Origin: SCUB01 sp041918675
Lineage (GTDB): Bacteria; Pseudomonadota; Alphaproteobacteria; Rhizobiales; Xanthobacteraceae
Direction: 5' to 3'
DNA: 64,000 bases
Assembly (NCBI GenBank): GCA_041918675.1
Contig: JAYRVF010000007.1
Location: 124,001-188,000 of the forward strand
Shown: piece by piece, positions 25,536 to 32,233 of the stretch
Position numbering within the stretch: position 1 is the stretch's first letter
Layout: each line of letters opens with the position of its first letter
The notes under the pieces: generated by a model
Databases searched by the model: none
What the model saw: the letters and a program-made list of their open reading frames with translations, nothing else
What the model was told of the DNA's origin: nothing
Position numbers and translations under genes: made by a program

Positions 25536-25811
25536 CTATTGGCGATATTGCTGGATACGCGTCGTGCGCAGGCCGGCGAGGCCGTGCTGGTCGATGGAGA
25601 ACTGCCAGGACAGGAATTCCTCGACCGTCAGCGTATAGCGGCTGCACGCTTCCTCGAGGGACAGAAGCCCGCCACGCACCGCGGCGACGACTTCGGCCTT
25701 GCGGCGGATCACCCACCGCTTCGTTCCCGGCGCGGGGAGGTCCGCTATCGTCAATGGACTGCCGTCCGGCCCGATGACGTACTTCACCCTCGGGCGATGG
25801 GGTTCTGTCAT
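25536..25811 (-). CDS. sciP: CtrA inhibitor SciP (DUF1153 family)
   Basis: SciP is a small helix-turn-helix protein that blocks transcription from CtrA-bound promoters in Caulobacter. The 91-residue product (MTEPHRPRVKYVIGPDGS..., KRWVIRRKAEVVAAVRGGLL, SLEEACSRYTLTVEEFLSWQ, START-proximal HGLAGLRTTRIQQYR) is nearly the family consensus. The ATG at 25811 matches the family start. A CtrA-type box lies 55 bases upstream, so CtrA probably activates its own inhibitor, as known in Caulobacter. Its place between fliF and flgD ties it to flagellar timing. Confidence 0.93.
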   Translation of the reverse strand: MTEPHRPRVKYVIGPDGSPLTIADLPAPGTKRWVIRRKAEVVAAVRGGLLSLEEACSRYTLTVEEFLSWQFSIDQHGLAGLRTTRIQQYRQ

Positions 25812-25865
25812 GATGTACTCACAAACTCGACCAACTGAACGTTCACGCACAATAGTGGCCTGGGC

Positions 25866-25880
25866 TTAAAATTTGCCTAA
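25866..25880 (-). promoter_or_regulatory. CtrA-like box upstream of sciP
   Basis: TTAG-N7-TTAA on the minus strand, the same variant as at flhA, lies inside an inverted repeat GGCTTA-N9-TAAGCC (25863-25883). It is 55 bases before the sciP start. Confidence 0.55.
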
Positions 25881-25998
25881 GCCGCAAGCAGGGATCGAGA
25901 ATGTTATGACAAACACTTGTTCAGCACGCGGCCCGGTGCCGCGCGCTGGTGGATATTAACGCTTTGATTACGTTCGCGACGCCGGTCGCCGAAACGAT

Positions 25999-26703
25999 CT
26001 AGGCGTTGGGCCGCACGATCCGCTTGATCTTGTCGAGCGCGTAGGTCGTGCCGCCGATTGAGAGCAGGGGCGGCGACTGCGTCAGGTCGACCGAGTCGAC
26101 GGTTCCGACGATTTCGGTCGACACCGCCGTCGTCTGGCCCGAGGCGTCCTTGGCGGTGATGGTGACGGTGTAGTTGCCGTCCGGCCATTGCGTGCCGTCG
26201 TTGCCCTTGCCGTCCCAGATGAACTGGTTATCGCCGGCGTTGAGCGAGAATGTTCCCGAATAGGCGGTCTGGCCGGCCGAGTTGGCGATGGTCACGTTCG
26301 CGGTCACCGGCTTGGGCGAGTTCATCGACCAGGTGGCGAGGCCCGAGGAGAGCTTGGCGGTCGCCCCGTCGACGGCGGCGTTGAAGCCGACATAGTTCAG
26401 AGCCTGGGTGGCCTGGGCGCTCTTCTGCAATTCGAGCATCGCGGAAAGCTGCTCGTTCTGTTTGAGCTGCTGCTCGACCTGCGCGAACTGGACGAGCTGC
26501 TGGGTGAACTGGTTGGTATCGAGCGGGTCGAGCGGATTCTGGTTCTGCAATTGCGTCGTCAGCAATGTCAGGAAGGTCTGGAAATTGCTCGCCAGCGTGG
26601 CGGTCGTGGTGCTCGACGTGCTCGACGACGACTTCGTGCTCGACGAGGTGGTCGTGGCCACGGCCGAGGTTACCTGCGAGGCGATGGTGGCATCGACCGA
26701 CAT
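25999..26703 (-). CDS. flgD: Flagellar hook capping protein FlgD
   Basis: FlgD is the scaffold that caps the growing hook during assembly. The 234-residue product has a serine/threonine-rich export-signal-like N-terminus, then the FlgD core SNFQTFLTLLTTQLQNQNPLDPLDTNQFTQQLVQFAQVEQQLKQNEQL, a FLIG-like Ig domain (WDGKGNDGTQWPDGNYTVTITAKDASG) and the conserved end. A GGAGG site precedes the ATG at 26703. It follows fliK with only 9 bases between stop and start, so both form one operon. Confidence 0.96.
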   Translation of the reverse strand: MSVDATIASQVTSAVATTTSSSTKSSSSTSSTTTATLASNFQTFLTLLTTQLQNQNPLDPLDTNQFTQQLVQFAQVEQQLKQNEQLSAMLELQKSAQATQALNYVGFNAAVDGATAKLSSGLATWSMNSPKPVTANVTIANSAGQTAYSGTFSLNAGDNQFIWDGKGNDGTQWPDGNYTVTITAKDASGQTTAVSTEIVGTVDSVDLTQSPPLLSIGGTTYALDKIKRIVRPNA

Positions 26704-26712
26704 GATGTCCTC

Positions 26713-28293
26713 CTAGACGCGGATATCGAGGCCGCTTGACGAACCGAGAAGGCGTCCCAACGCGCGGGCGGCGACCTCGGCCGTCGGGGCTTCGTCCGTC
26801 TGGATGAGAATTTGCGCCGCGTCGCGTCGCGGCGCGCCGTCATTTTGCTGGTTGTTGGCGAAGGACTGGTCGCGCAGGCTGAACTGCAGCGCGCTGTCGC
26901 CGGTCTTGAGGCCCGCGTCTTGCAGCGCGCGTTGAAGCTGCGAAGCGTCGCGGCGCAGCAGATCGAGCGTGTCGGCCCGTTCGACCGTGAGATGCGAGGT
27001 CACCTGACCCGCGCGATCGACATCGAGACGGACATCGATGCGGCCGAGTTCCGGCGGATCGAGCCGGATTTCGAAGCGGTTGTTGCCGGCCGACGCGCGA
27101 CTCGCGATCTCGACGGCAAGGCCGGCGACCGGCACGAGGTCGGCGGAGGAAGCGCGGCCGCTCGCGGCAAGGTTGGATAGCTGGTCATTGGCCGCGATCG
27201 CGGTGGCGAATTGCGCGGAGGCGTGCAGGACGGAGAAGGTCGTCGCCTGGCCGGCATCGTTCGCCGACGCGGCCGTCGCGGCGGTGCCGGTGGAGGCGCT
27301 CGCGGCCCCATCCGCGAGGCCGGCGCGGCCGGCTACGGAAGCGTGCGATTTGGTTGGCGACGCGTCGGTCTCCACGTTCGCCTTCGCGCGGGTCGAGGAA
27401 AGGCGCGCTTCGGTCGTCTTGGTCTCGCCGGGGGCCGTCGCGGCGTCGCTTGCCGCCGGCGCGAGCGCCGGATTCAGGGTTGCCGTCGTCGCGGTATCCG
27501 GTTTCGCGGCCGAGTTCGCGGCAACCTCGCCGTCGGGCGACTTGGCTTGCGCCGTCGCGGCATCGGTCGTCGTTTTCGGTTCGGATGACGTGGCCTCGGT
27601 CGCGGACGCGGGGCTCGTCGCTTGCGCATTGGATTGGCTTGCCGCGAGCTTGGCCGCGAGGTTGATGGCCGTGGCGTCGGTGGCCGGTGACTTGGCCTCG
27701 CTTTGCCCTGCGCCGCTCTGTCCCGCCTCGGTCGCGGAGGCCTTGCCCTTGGCATCGAGCGCGTCGGTGCCGGTTCCGGACGGGGCGTCATTGAGGCCCG
27801 CGAATCTTGCTTGCGTGCGCGAGGTCGCGAGCGCGTCGCCGGCCGCGGCCACCGCGTCATTTGCTTCGGAACTCGTGACGGCCGATGCATCCTGAAGCGC
27901 GGGGACGGGCGGCGCAACGATCAACGCCGCGACGGCCGGAGGCGCGGCGATCTGGGTCGGCGCCGGCGGGGCCGGCATTTCTGCGAGAGCCTGAAGCGAC
28001 GTGCCGTCGCCGGCGGCGTCGGCGTTGGGGTCGTTCGAAGTCTCGGTCTTGTCCGTCGCGGTTGCTTCCGCGACCACTTGCGAGAACAGGTCCGAGATAA
28101 GGAGGGCATCGGCCGGCGCGACCGGCGGCGTCACGGTGTTTGCCTGGGGGACGGCCGCGTCCCCGGACTCCAGGCCAACCATCGCGGCGAAAAGATCGCC
28201 CGACTGACCGGCGTCCGACGATTTGGCGTTGCCGGACATGGCGGGGGTCGGATGGACCGGGTCTGCGACGACACTCAACACGGGAAACCTCAT
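26713..28293 (-). CDS. fliK: Flagellar hook-length control protein FliK
   Basis: FliK measures hook length and switches export specificity. The 526-residue product is rich in alanine, serine, threonine and aspartate over about 400 residues (disordered ruler region) and ends in the conserved FliK C-terminal domain. That domain is visible as NRFEIRLDPPELGRIDVRLDVDRAGQVTSHLTVERADTLDLLRRDASQLQRALQDAGLKTGDSALQFSLRDQ. The ATG at 28293 (MRFPVLSVVADPVHP) is chosen; upstream in-frame sequence is arginine-rich and not protein-like. A sigma-54-type element lies about 135 bases upstream. Operon with flgD. Confidence 0.9.
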   Translation of the reverse strand: MRFPVLSVVADPVHPTPAMSGNAKSSDAGQSGDLFAAMVGLESGDAAVPQANTVTPPVAPADALLISDLFSQVVAEATATDKTETSNDPNADAAGDGTSLQALAEMPAPPAPTQIAAPPAVAALIVAPPVPALQDASAVTSSEANDAVAAAGDALATSRTQARFAGLNDAPSGTGTDALDAKGKASATEAGQSGAGQSEAKSPATDATAINLAAKLAASQSNAQATSPASATEATSSEPKTTTDAATAQAKSPDGEVAANSAAKPDTATTATLNPALAPAASDAATAPGETKTTEARLSSTRAKANVETDASPTKSHASVAGRAGLADGAASASTGTAATAASANDAGQATTFSVLHASAQFATAIAANDQLSNLAASGRASSADLVPVAGLAVEIASRASAGNNRFEIRLDPPELGRIDVRLDVDRAGQVTSHLTVERADTLDLLRRDASQLQRALQDAGLKTGDSALQFSLRDQSFANNQQNDGAPRRDAAQILIQTDEAPTAEVAARALGRLLGSSSGLDIRV

Positions 28294-28427
28294 GAAATCT
28301 GGATCCGCGCTTGGATGAGCAAGTCGCGGGCCAGCGCCGCCATATGAAAAAAGCTTTGTAAAACAATGATATGGGTGATGGCGTCGCCGCCGGGCGGGGC
28401 GCGGAGGCATGCCAATTCTTCCCCCAC

Positions 28428-28444
28428 GGCAAGATTTGCCCCGG
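28428..28444 (-). promoter_or_regulatory. Putative sigma-54 (-24/-12) promoter of fliK-flgD
   Basis: On the minus strand CCGGGGCAAATCTTGCC fits the sigma-54 pattern with GG and TTGC separated correctly (GG-N10-GC). It also contains GGCAAATCTTGCC, close to the palindromes before fliF and flhA. Hook genes are commonly sigma-54 and FlbD dependent. It lies 135 bases before the fliK start. Confidence 0.45.
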
Positions 28445-28602
28445 TCGTTCCGGCGTCGGCCGAGGCGCCCGCGACAGCGTGACCGGGAGGCGAGCATTGC
28501 GCGGCGGGGGCCCCACCTATAAGTAATTCATTGTAATCGCGCGCTTGACGCGCCCGTCGGCCGGCCGACGCCGTCGGCGCGCAGATGAGGTATTGCGGCG
28601 TG

Positions 28603-29799
28603 ATGCTCAACAGCCAGGACATCGAAGGCGATCCGGCCGACACCCGGATTGTGGTCGCCATGTCGGGCGGCGTCGACTCGTCGGTGACCGCCGCGCTCCT
28701 GAAGGCGGAGGGCTATGACGTCGTCGGCGTGACGCTGCAGCTTTACGATCACGGCGAAGCGGCCCATCGCAAGGGCGCGTGCTGCGCCGGGCAGGACATC
28801 TACGACGCGCGGGCGGTGGCCGAGCGCATCGGCATTCCCCATTACGTGCTCGATTATGAAACCCGCTTCCGCGAGGCGGTGATCGACCGCTTCGCCGAAA
28901 GCTATGTCGCCGGCGAGACGCCGGTGCCGTGCGTGGCCTGCAACCAGTCGATCAAGTTTCGCGATCTTCTCGATACCGCGCGCGAGCTCGGCGCGCGCGT
29001 GCTGGCGACCGGTCATTATGTCTCCTCGCGCCGGCTCGCCGACGGTTCGCGCGGGCTGTTTTGCGCCAAGGACGCCGACCGCGACCAGAGCTACTTCCTG
29101 TTCGCGACATCGCGCGAGCAGCTCGCCGATCTGCGCTTTCCGCTCGGCGATCTGACCAAGGCGGAGACGCGCGCGCTCGCCCGCCGCTTCGGCCTCGCCG
29201 TCGCCGACAAGCATGACAGCCAGGACATCTGTTTCGTTCCCGAGGGCCGCTACACCGACGTGATCGAGCGCCTCAAGCCCGGCGCCGTCGAGCCCGGCGA
29301 CATCGTCGATCTCACGGGCAAGGTGATCGGCCATCACCAGGGCATCATCCACTACACGGTGGGCCAGCGTCGCGGGCTGGGCATCGCCTCCGGCGCGCCG
29401 CTTTACGTGGTCCGTCTCGACGCCGACGCCCGGCGCGTGGTCGTCGGCCCGCGCGAGGCGTTGCGCATGCGCCGCATCCATTTGCGCGACGTGAACTGGA
29501 TCGGCGACGGCGAGTTGTCGAACCTTCTCGCCGACGACCGGCTCGAGGTCCATGTCCGCGTCCGCTCGACGCGGCGTCCGCAGCCGGCCTGGCTGGTGGC
29601 CTCGCAAGAGGGATATGAAATCGAACTGATCGACGTAGAGGAGGGCGTGTCGCCCGGCCAGGCGTGCGTGTTCTACGACGCTCCGTCGGGGCAGGCGCGC
29701 GTGCTCGGCGGTGGATTCATCAAGAGCGCGGTGGCCGCGACGGCGACGACGGCGCAGGACGCTGGGGAGGCGCGGATCTCGGCGGCACTGCGCGGCTGA
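28603..29799 (+). CDS. mnmA: tRNA-specific 2-thiouridylase MnmA
   Basis: MnmA thiolates U34 of tRNA-Lys, -Glu and -Gln using sulfur relayed to its catalytic cysteines. The 398-residue product has the PP-loop VAMSGGVDSSVTAALL, the first catalytic cysteine in ETPVPCVACNQSIKF, the second in KHDSQDICFVPEGRY, and GHHQGIIHYTVGQRRGLG. The start at 28603 (MLNSQDIEG) matches relatives; an ATG 18 bases earlier is also in frame. The gene is divergent from the fliK operon. A methyltransferase gene follows after 21 bases. Confidence 0.96.
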   Translation: MLNSQDIEGDPADTRIVVAMSGGVDSSVTAALLKAEGYDVVGVTLQLYDHGEAAHRKGACCAGQDIYDARAVAERIGIPHYVLDYETRFREAVIDRFAESYVAGETPVPCVACNQSIKFRDLLDTARELGARVLATGHYVSSRRLADGSRGLFCAKDADRDQSYFLFATSREQLADLRFPLGDLTKAETRALARRFGLAVADKHDSQDICFVPEGRYTDVIERLKPGAVEPGDIVDLTGKVIGHHQGIIHYTVGQRRGLGIASGAPLYVVRLDADARRVVVGPREALRMRRIHLRDVNWIGDGELSNLLADDRLEVHVRVRSTRRPQPAWLVASQEGYEIELIDVEEGVSPGQACVFYDAPSGQARVLGGGFIKSAVAATATTAQDAGEARISAALRG

Positions 29800-29820
29800 C
29801 GGTCGACCGCGAATTGGAAA

Positions 29821-30465
29821 ATGGCAGGCGATATTGATCTGGCCGGCGTGGCGAAAGCCTACGCGCGATGGGCGCCGATCTACGATCTCGTATTCGGCAG
29901 GGTTTTCGATGCCGGGCGGCGCGCCACGATCGCGGCCGCCGACGCCATCGGCGGGCGCGTGCTCGACGTCGGGGTCGGCACGGGCCTTTCGCTGTCGACC
30001 TATTCGGCCACGACCAGGCTCGTCGGGGTCGACCTGTCGGAGCCGATGCTGCGCAAGGCGCAGGAGCGGGCGCGCGCCTTCAAGCTCGACAATGTCGAGA
30101 TGCTGGCGGTGATGGACGCCAAGTTCCTCGCCTTCCCGACCGACACGTTCGACGCGGTCGTGGCCCAATATGTCATTACGGCAGTGCCTGAGCCCGAGGC
30201 CACGCTCGACGAATTCGTCCGCGTGCTTCGGCCCGGCGGTGAGCTCGTGCTGGTCAACCACATTGGCGCCGAGAGCGGCCCGCGCCTGTGGTTCGAACTG
30301 GCTTTCGCGCCCCTCGCGCGCAGGCTCGGCTGGCGGCCTGAGTTCCCTTGGGCGCGGCTGGTGAACTGGGTGGGCCGGCACGGCGGCGTCGAACTGGTCG
30401 AGCGCAGGCCGATGCCGCCGCTCGGGCATTTTTCGCTGATCCGGTATCGCAAGCGCGCCGGATAG
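29821..30465 (+). CDS. Class I SAM methyltransferase, PmtA-like
   Basis: The 214-residue enzyme has a complete Rossmann methyltransferase core: motif I VLDVGVGTGLSL, post-I VGVDLSEPMLRKAQ, motif II FDAVVAQYVITAVPEPEATLDEFVRVLRPGGELVLVNH. The start KAYARWAPIYDLVFGRVFDAGR resembles Rhodobacter-type phosphatidylethanolamine N-methyltransferases, which make phosphatidylcholine. Ubiquinone/menaquinone-type methyltransferases share this beginning, so the substrate is uncertain. It sits 21 bases after mnmA, as in some other Rhizobiales as far as I recall. The fold is certain, lipid specificity is a guess. Confidence 0.8.
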   Translation: MAGDIDLAGVAKAYARWAPIYDLVFGRVFDAGRRATIAAADAIGGRVLDVGVGTGLSLSTYSATTRLVGVDLSEPMLRKAQERARAFKLDNVEMLAVMDAKFLAFPTDTFDAVVAQYVITAVPEPEATLDEFVRVLRPGGELVLVNHIGAESGPRLWFELAFAPLARRLGWRPEFPWARLVNWVGRHGGVELVERRPMPPLGHFSLIRYRKRAG

Positions 30466-30531
30466 CGCCATGCTGGCAGGCGGCTGCATGCGCCCGGCGC
30501 GCGCCGCGCGACCCACGGCAGGCGGCATTGC

Positions 30532-30560
30532 TTGACATCGATTTGAGCCGCTCTTTATAT
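30532..30560 (+). promoter_or_regulatory. Sigma-70 promoter of tRNA-Met
   Basis: TTGACA (30532-30537) and TTATAT (30555-30560) are separated by 17 bases. The predicted transcript would start about 40 bases before the mature tRNA. Confidence 0.75.
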
Positions 30561-30608
30561 GCGGCCGGGTCGCGGCGAAGGGGGCTCAGCCCTCGGGCCG
30601 CGCCGTGT

Positions 30609-30685
30609 GGCGGGGTAGCTCAGTTGGTTAGAGCACGGGAATCATAATCCTGGGGTCGGGGGTTCAAATCCCTCCCCCGCTACCA
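30609..30685 (+). tRNA. tRNA-Met (anticodon CAT), elongator type
   Basis: The 77-nt sequence folds into a standard cloverleaf: acceptor GGCGGGG pairs with CCCCGCT (one G-U closing pair), D arm GCTC/GAGC with loop AGTTGGTTA, anticodon stem CGGGA/TCCTG with loop ATCATAA, and T arm GGGGG-TTCAAAT-CCCTC region. CCA is encoded. The sequence resembles alphaproteobacterial elongator tRNA-Met. CAT could also be tRNA-Ile2 with lysidine, but the body fits Met better; it lacks initiator features such as an unpaired first base pair. Confidence 0.9.
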
Positions 30686-30805
30686 ACGAAATCCTCGGCC
30701 GATCGTATCCGCCACTCGCCATTTTTCGCTCGCCATCCTGCGCTTGCCATTCGTCGCTTGCCGTTCGCCATCGGCGAAATCGACAGCTCGTTCCAGATCC
30801 ATGGG

Positions 30806-30878
30806 CGGCGATCAGACCCTCGGCGATCAGACCCTCGGCGATCGACCCGGCGGCATCGAACGCGCGGCATCGAACGCG
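30806..30878. repeat. Two adjacent short tandem repeats
   Basis: CGGCGATCAGACCCT (15 bp) is repeated at 30806-30820 and 30821-30835 with a partial third copy, followed by CGGCATCGAACGCG (14 bp) at 30851-30864 and 30865-30878. They lie between tRNA-Met and the small membrane protein gene. Confidence 0.85.
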
Positions 30879-30900
30879 CGGCGTCCGCGCGGGGGGGGCC

Positions 30901-31269
30901 TCACAATCCGATCGCCGCGAAGAGCAGGGCGATCGCCCACATGCAGATCGCGATCAGCGCGCTCCACTGTGCGAAGGTGAGATAGGTTTCGCGCAGCAGC
31001 GCCGAGGAGATGCGCTGGGCGATGGCCGCCGGCGGGCGATGCTCCTCCGGCAGATAGAGCCACAATTCGGTTCTGCGATAGTGCTTGGTCCGCGCCTCGC
31101 GCGCCTTGAACAAGAGGATCGCGGTCATGATCAGCGTCAGGATGCCGCCGGCCTCGAAGGCCGCGCGCGGCTCGAACGACAGGCCGACCATCACCGTGAA
31201 GATCGCGAGCGAACCAAAACCGCAGGCGCGAAGCGCGTTCGCGTAGGCGATCTGTCGCATGACCTCCAT
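30901..31269 (-). CDS. Small membrane protein, conserved, unknown function (122 aa)
   Basis: The product starts MEVMRQIAYANALRACGFGSLAIFTVMVGLSF and contains three hydrophobic helices: residues about 15-30, 35-50 (AGGILTLIMTAILLFKA) and the C-terminus (WSALIAICMWAIALLFAAIGL). The middle (RTKHYRRTELWLYLPEEHRPP) is charged and probably cytosolic. I believe similar proteins occur in Bradyrhizobium relatives. It is one of three small membrane proteins on the same strand downstream of the symporter gene. No function is assigned. Confidence 0.75.
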   Translation of the reverse strand: MEVMRQIAYANALRACGFGSLAIFTVMVGLSFEPRAAFEAGGILTLIMTAILLFKAREARTKHYRRTELWLYLPEEHRPPAAIAQRISSALLRETYLTFAQWSALIAICMWAIALLFAAIGL

Positions 31270-31414
31270 GCGCCCCGTGTCCCTCGCTGTCGGTTTCGGC
31301 CGCGCGGCGGCGATTTGCCGGTCGCGATCGGGACATCTTGGGGCATGCCGGGTCGGCGCGCCGCTCACATTCATGTGTAGCGGCCAGGTCTGGCGCCAGC
31401 GGCGCGCGGGCCGC

Positions 31415-31747
31415 TCAGAGGCCGATCTTGAGGAAATTCCCGATCGCCGGAATCGTCAGGACCGCCGTGCCGGCGAGCCAGATCCACAACGAGACCTCGG
31501 TGGAGTCGTCCTCGATTCCCTTCGCCCGCTCGTAGATCGCGGCCGGGATGCCGCCCAGAATGATCGTCGCGGTCGCCACCATCAGCGAGGAGAACATCAG
31601 CGTCAGCGAGGTCGAGCCGAACAAGAGCGCCGGCGCCAGGATCTGCATATGGATGACGGCGAACAGCAGCGCGTCGGAGTTGAACAGTCCGTTGATCATG
31701 CCGAAGAACGCGATGGCGATGAAATAGAGATTGTGGTTGGTGTCCAT
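31415..31747 (-). CDS. Small membrane protein, unknown function (110 aa)
   Basis: The product begins MDTNHNLYFIAIAFFGMINGLFNSDALLFAVIHMQILAPALLFGS and has about three hydrophobic segments, the last near the C-terminus (VSLWIWLAGTAVLTIPAIGNFL). A short acidic loop (RAKGIEDDSTE) lies between. It starts 8 bases after the stop of the preceding gene, so the two are co-transcribed. I recognise no family. Confidence 0.72.
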   Translation of the reverse strand: MDTNHNLYFIAIAFFGMINGLFNSDALLFAVIHMQILAPALLFGSTSLTLMFSSLMVATATIILGGIPAAIYERAKGIEDDSTEVSLWIWLAGTAVLTIPAIGNFLKIGL

Positions 31748-31755
31748 GGCGCGCC

Positions 31756-32064
31756 TCACATGGCCCGTGGCGGTATGCCGAGCGCGATCAGGACCGAAAG
31801 CAGCAGCACGCGCAGCCAGAACAGCCAGACGACGCCGAACAGCCAGATGATCACCGGCACGGCGGCCTTGGGCGTGACCTTGGCGACCAGCGCCACGACG
31901 GGGTCGGTCAGCCGGCAGAAGAAGCGCCAGATGTAGTTCGGCGAATCCGGGTCCACGAACAGGCCGAGCAACACGCGGCCGAGCAGCGTGTACATCAGCA
32001 CCGCCAGAACGAAGTTCGGCAGGTGGAAGTACCAATATTGAATGATCGAGCCGCCGACGGTCAC
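31756..32064 (-). CDS. Small membrane protein, YggT-like features (about 102 aa)
   Basis: The product has two clear hydrophobic regions (FHLPNFVLAVLMYTLLGRVLLGLF and VPVIIWLFGVVWLFWLRVLLLSVLIALGI) joined by DPDSPNYIWRFFCRLTDPVVALVAKVTPK. The segment RFFCRLTDPVVALV resembles the YggT repeat, but only one copy is present. The start is uncertain: a GTG at 32064 gives VTVGGSIIQYWYF; the frame extends upstream to 32178 with arginine-rich, unlikely sequence. It lies between the symporter terminator and the 110-residue gene. Confidence 0.68.
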   Translation of the reverse strand: MTVGGSIIQYWYFHLPNFVLAVLMYTLLGRVLLGLFVDPDSPNYIWRFFCRLTDPVVALVAKVTPKAAVPVIIWLFGVVWLFWLRVLLLSVLIALGIPPRAM

Positions 32065-32184
32065 GTTGCGCTTGGCCTCCTGTTGGGGCGCGGAAAGGTT
32101 TAGCCGTTGTGGACGCGGGAGGGCAAGCGTTTCGCGCCCCGGCAGGAGCGCGCCTGGCTGTCCCGCCCGGCGCCCCAAAACGAA

Positions 32185-32206
32185 GCGGGGTCCCGAAGGA
32201 CCCCGC
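32185..32206 (-). terminator. Terminator after the symporter gene
   Basis: A 9-bp stem GCGGGGTCC/GGACCCCGC with a 4-base loop lies about 30 bases past the symporter stop and is followed on the minus strand by TTCGTTTT. The small membrane genes further on may therefore have their own promoter or depend on read-through. Confidence 0.7.
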
Positions 32207-32233
32207 CCGATTTCGCTTCCGAAGACGCTCGGA

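Noticed and set aside
28528..30528. Long minus-strand open frame (666 codons) across mnmA and the methyltransferase
   Set aside because: Both plus-strand genes have full catalytic motifs; the antisense translation is low-complexity and histidine/arginine-rich.
30609..30685. tRNA-Ile2 (CAT, lysidine) instead of tRNA-Met
   Set aside because: The acceptor and D-arm sequence resembles elongator tRNA-Met of alphaproteobacteria; identity elements cannot be proved by eye, but Met is the better fit.
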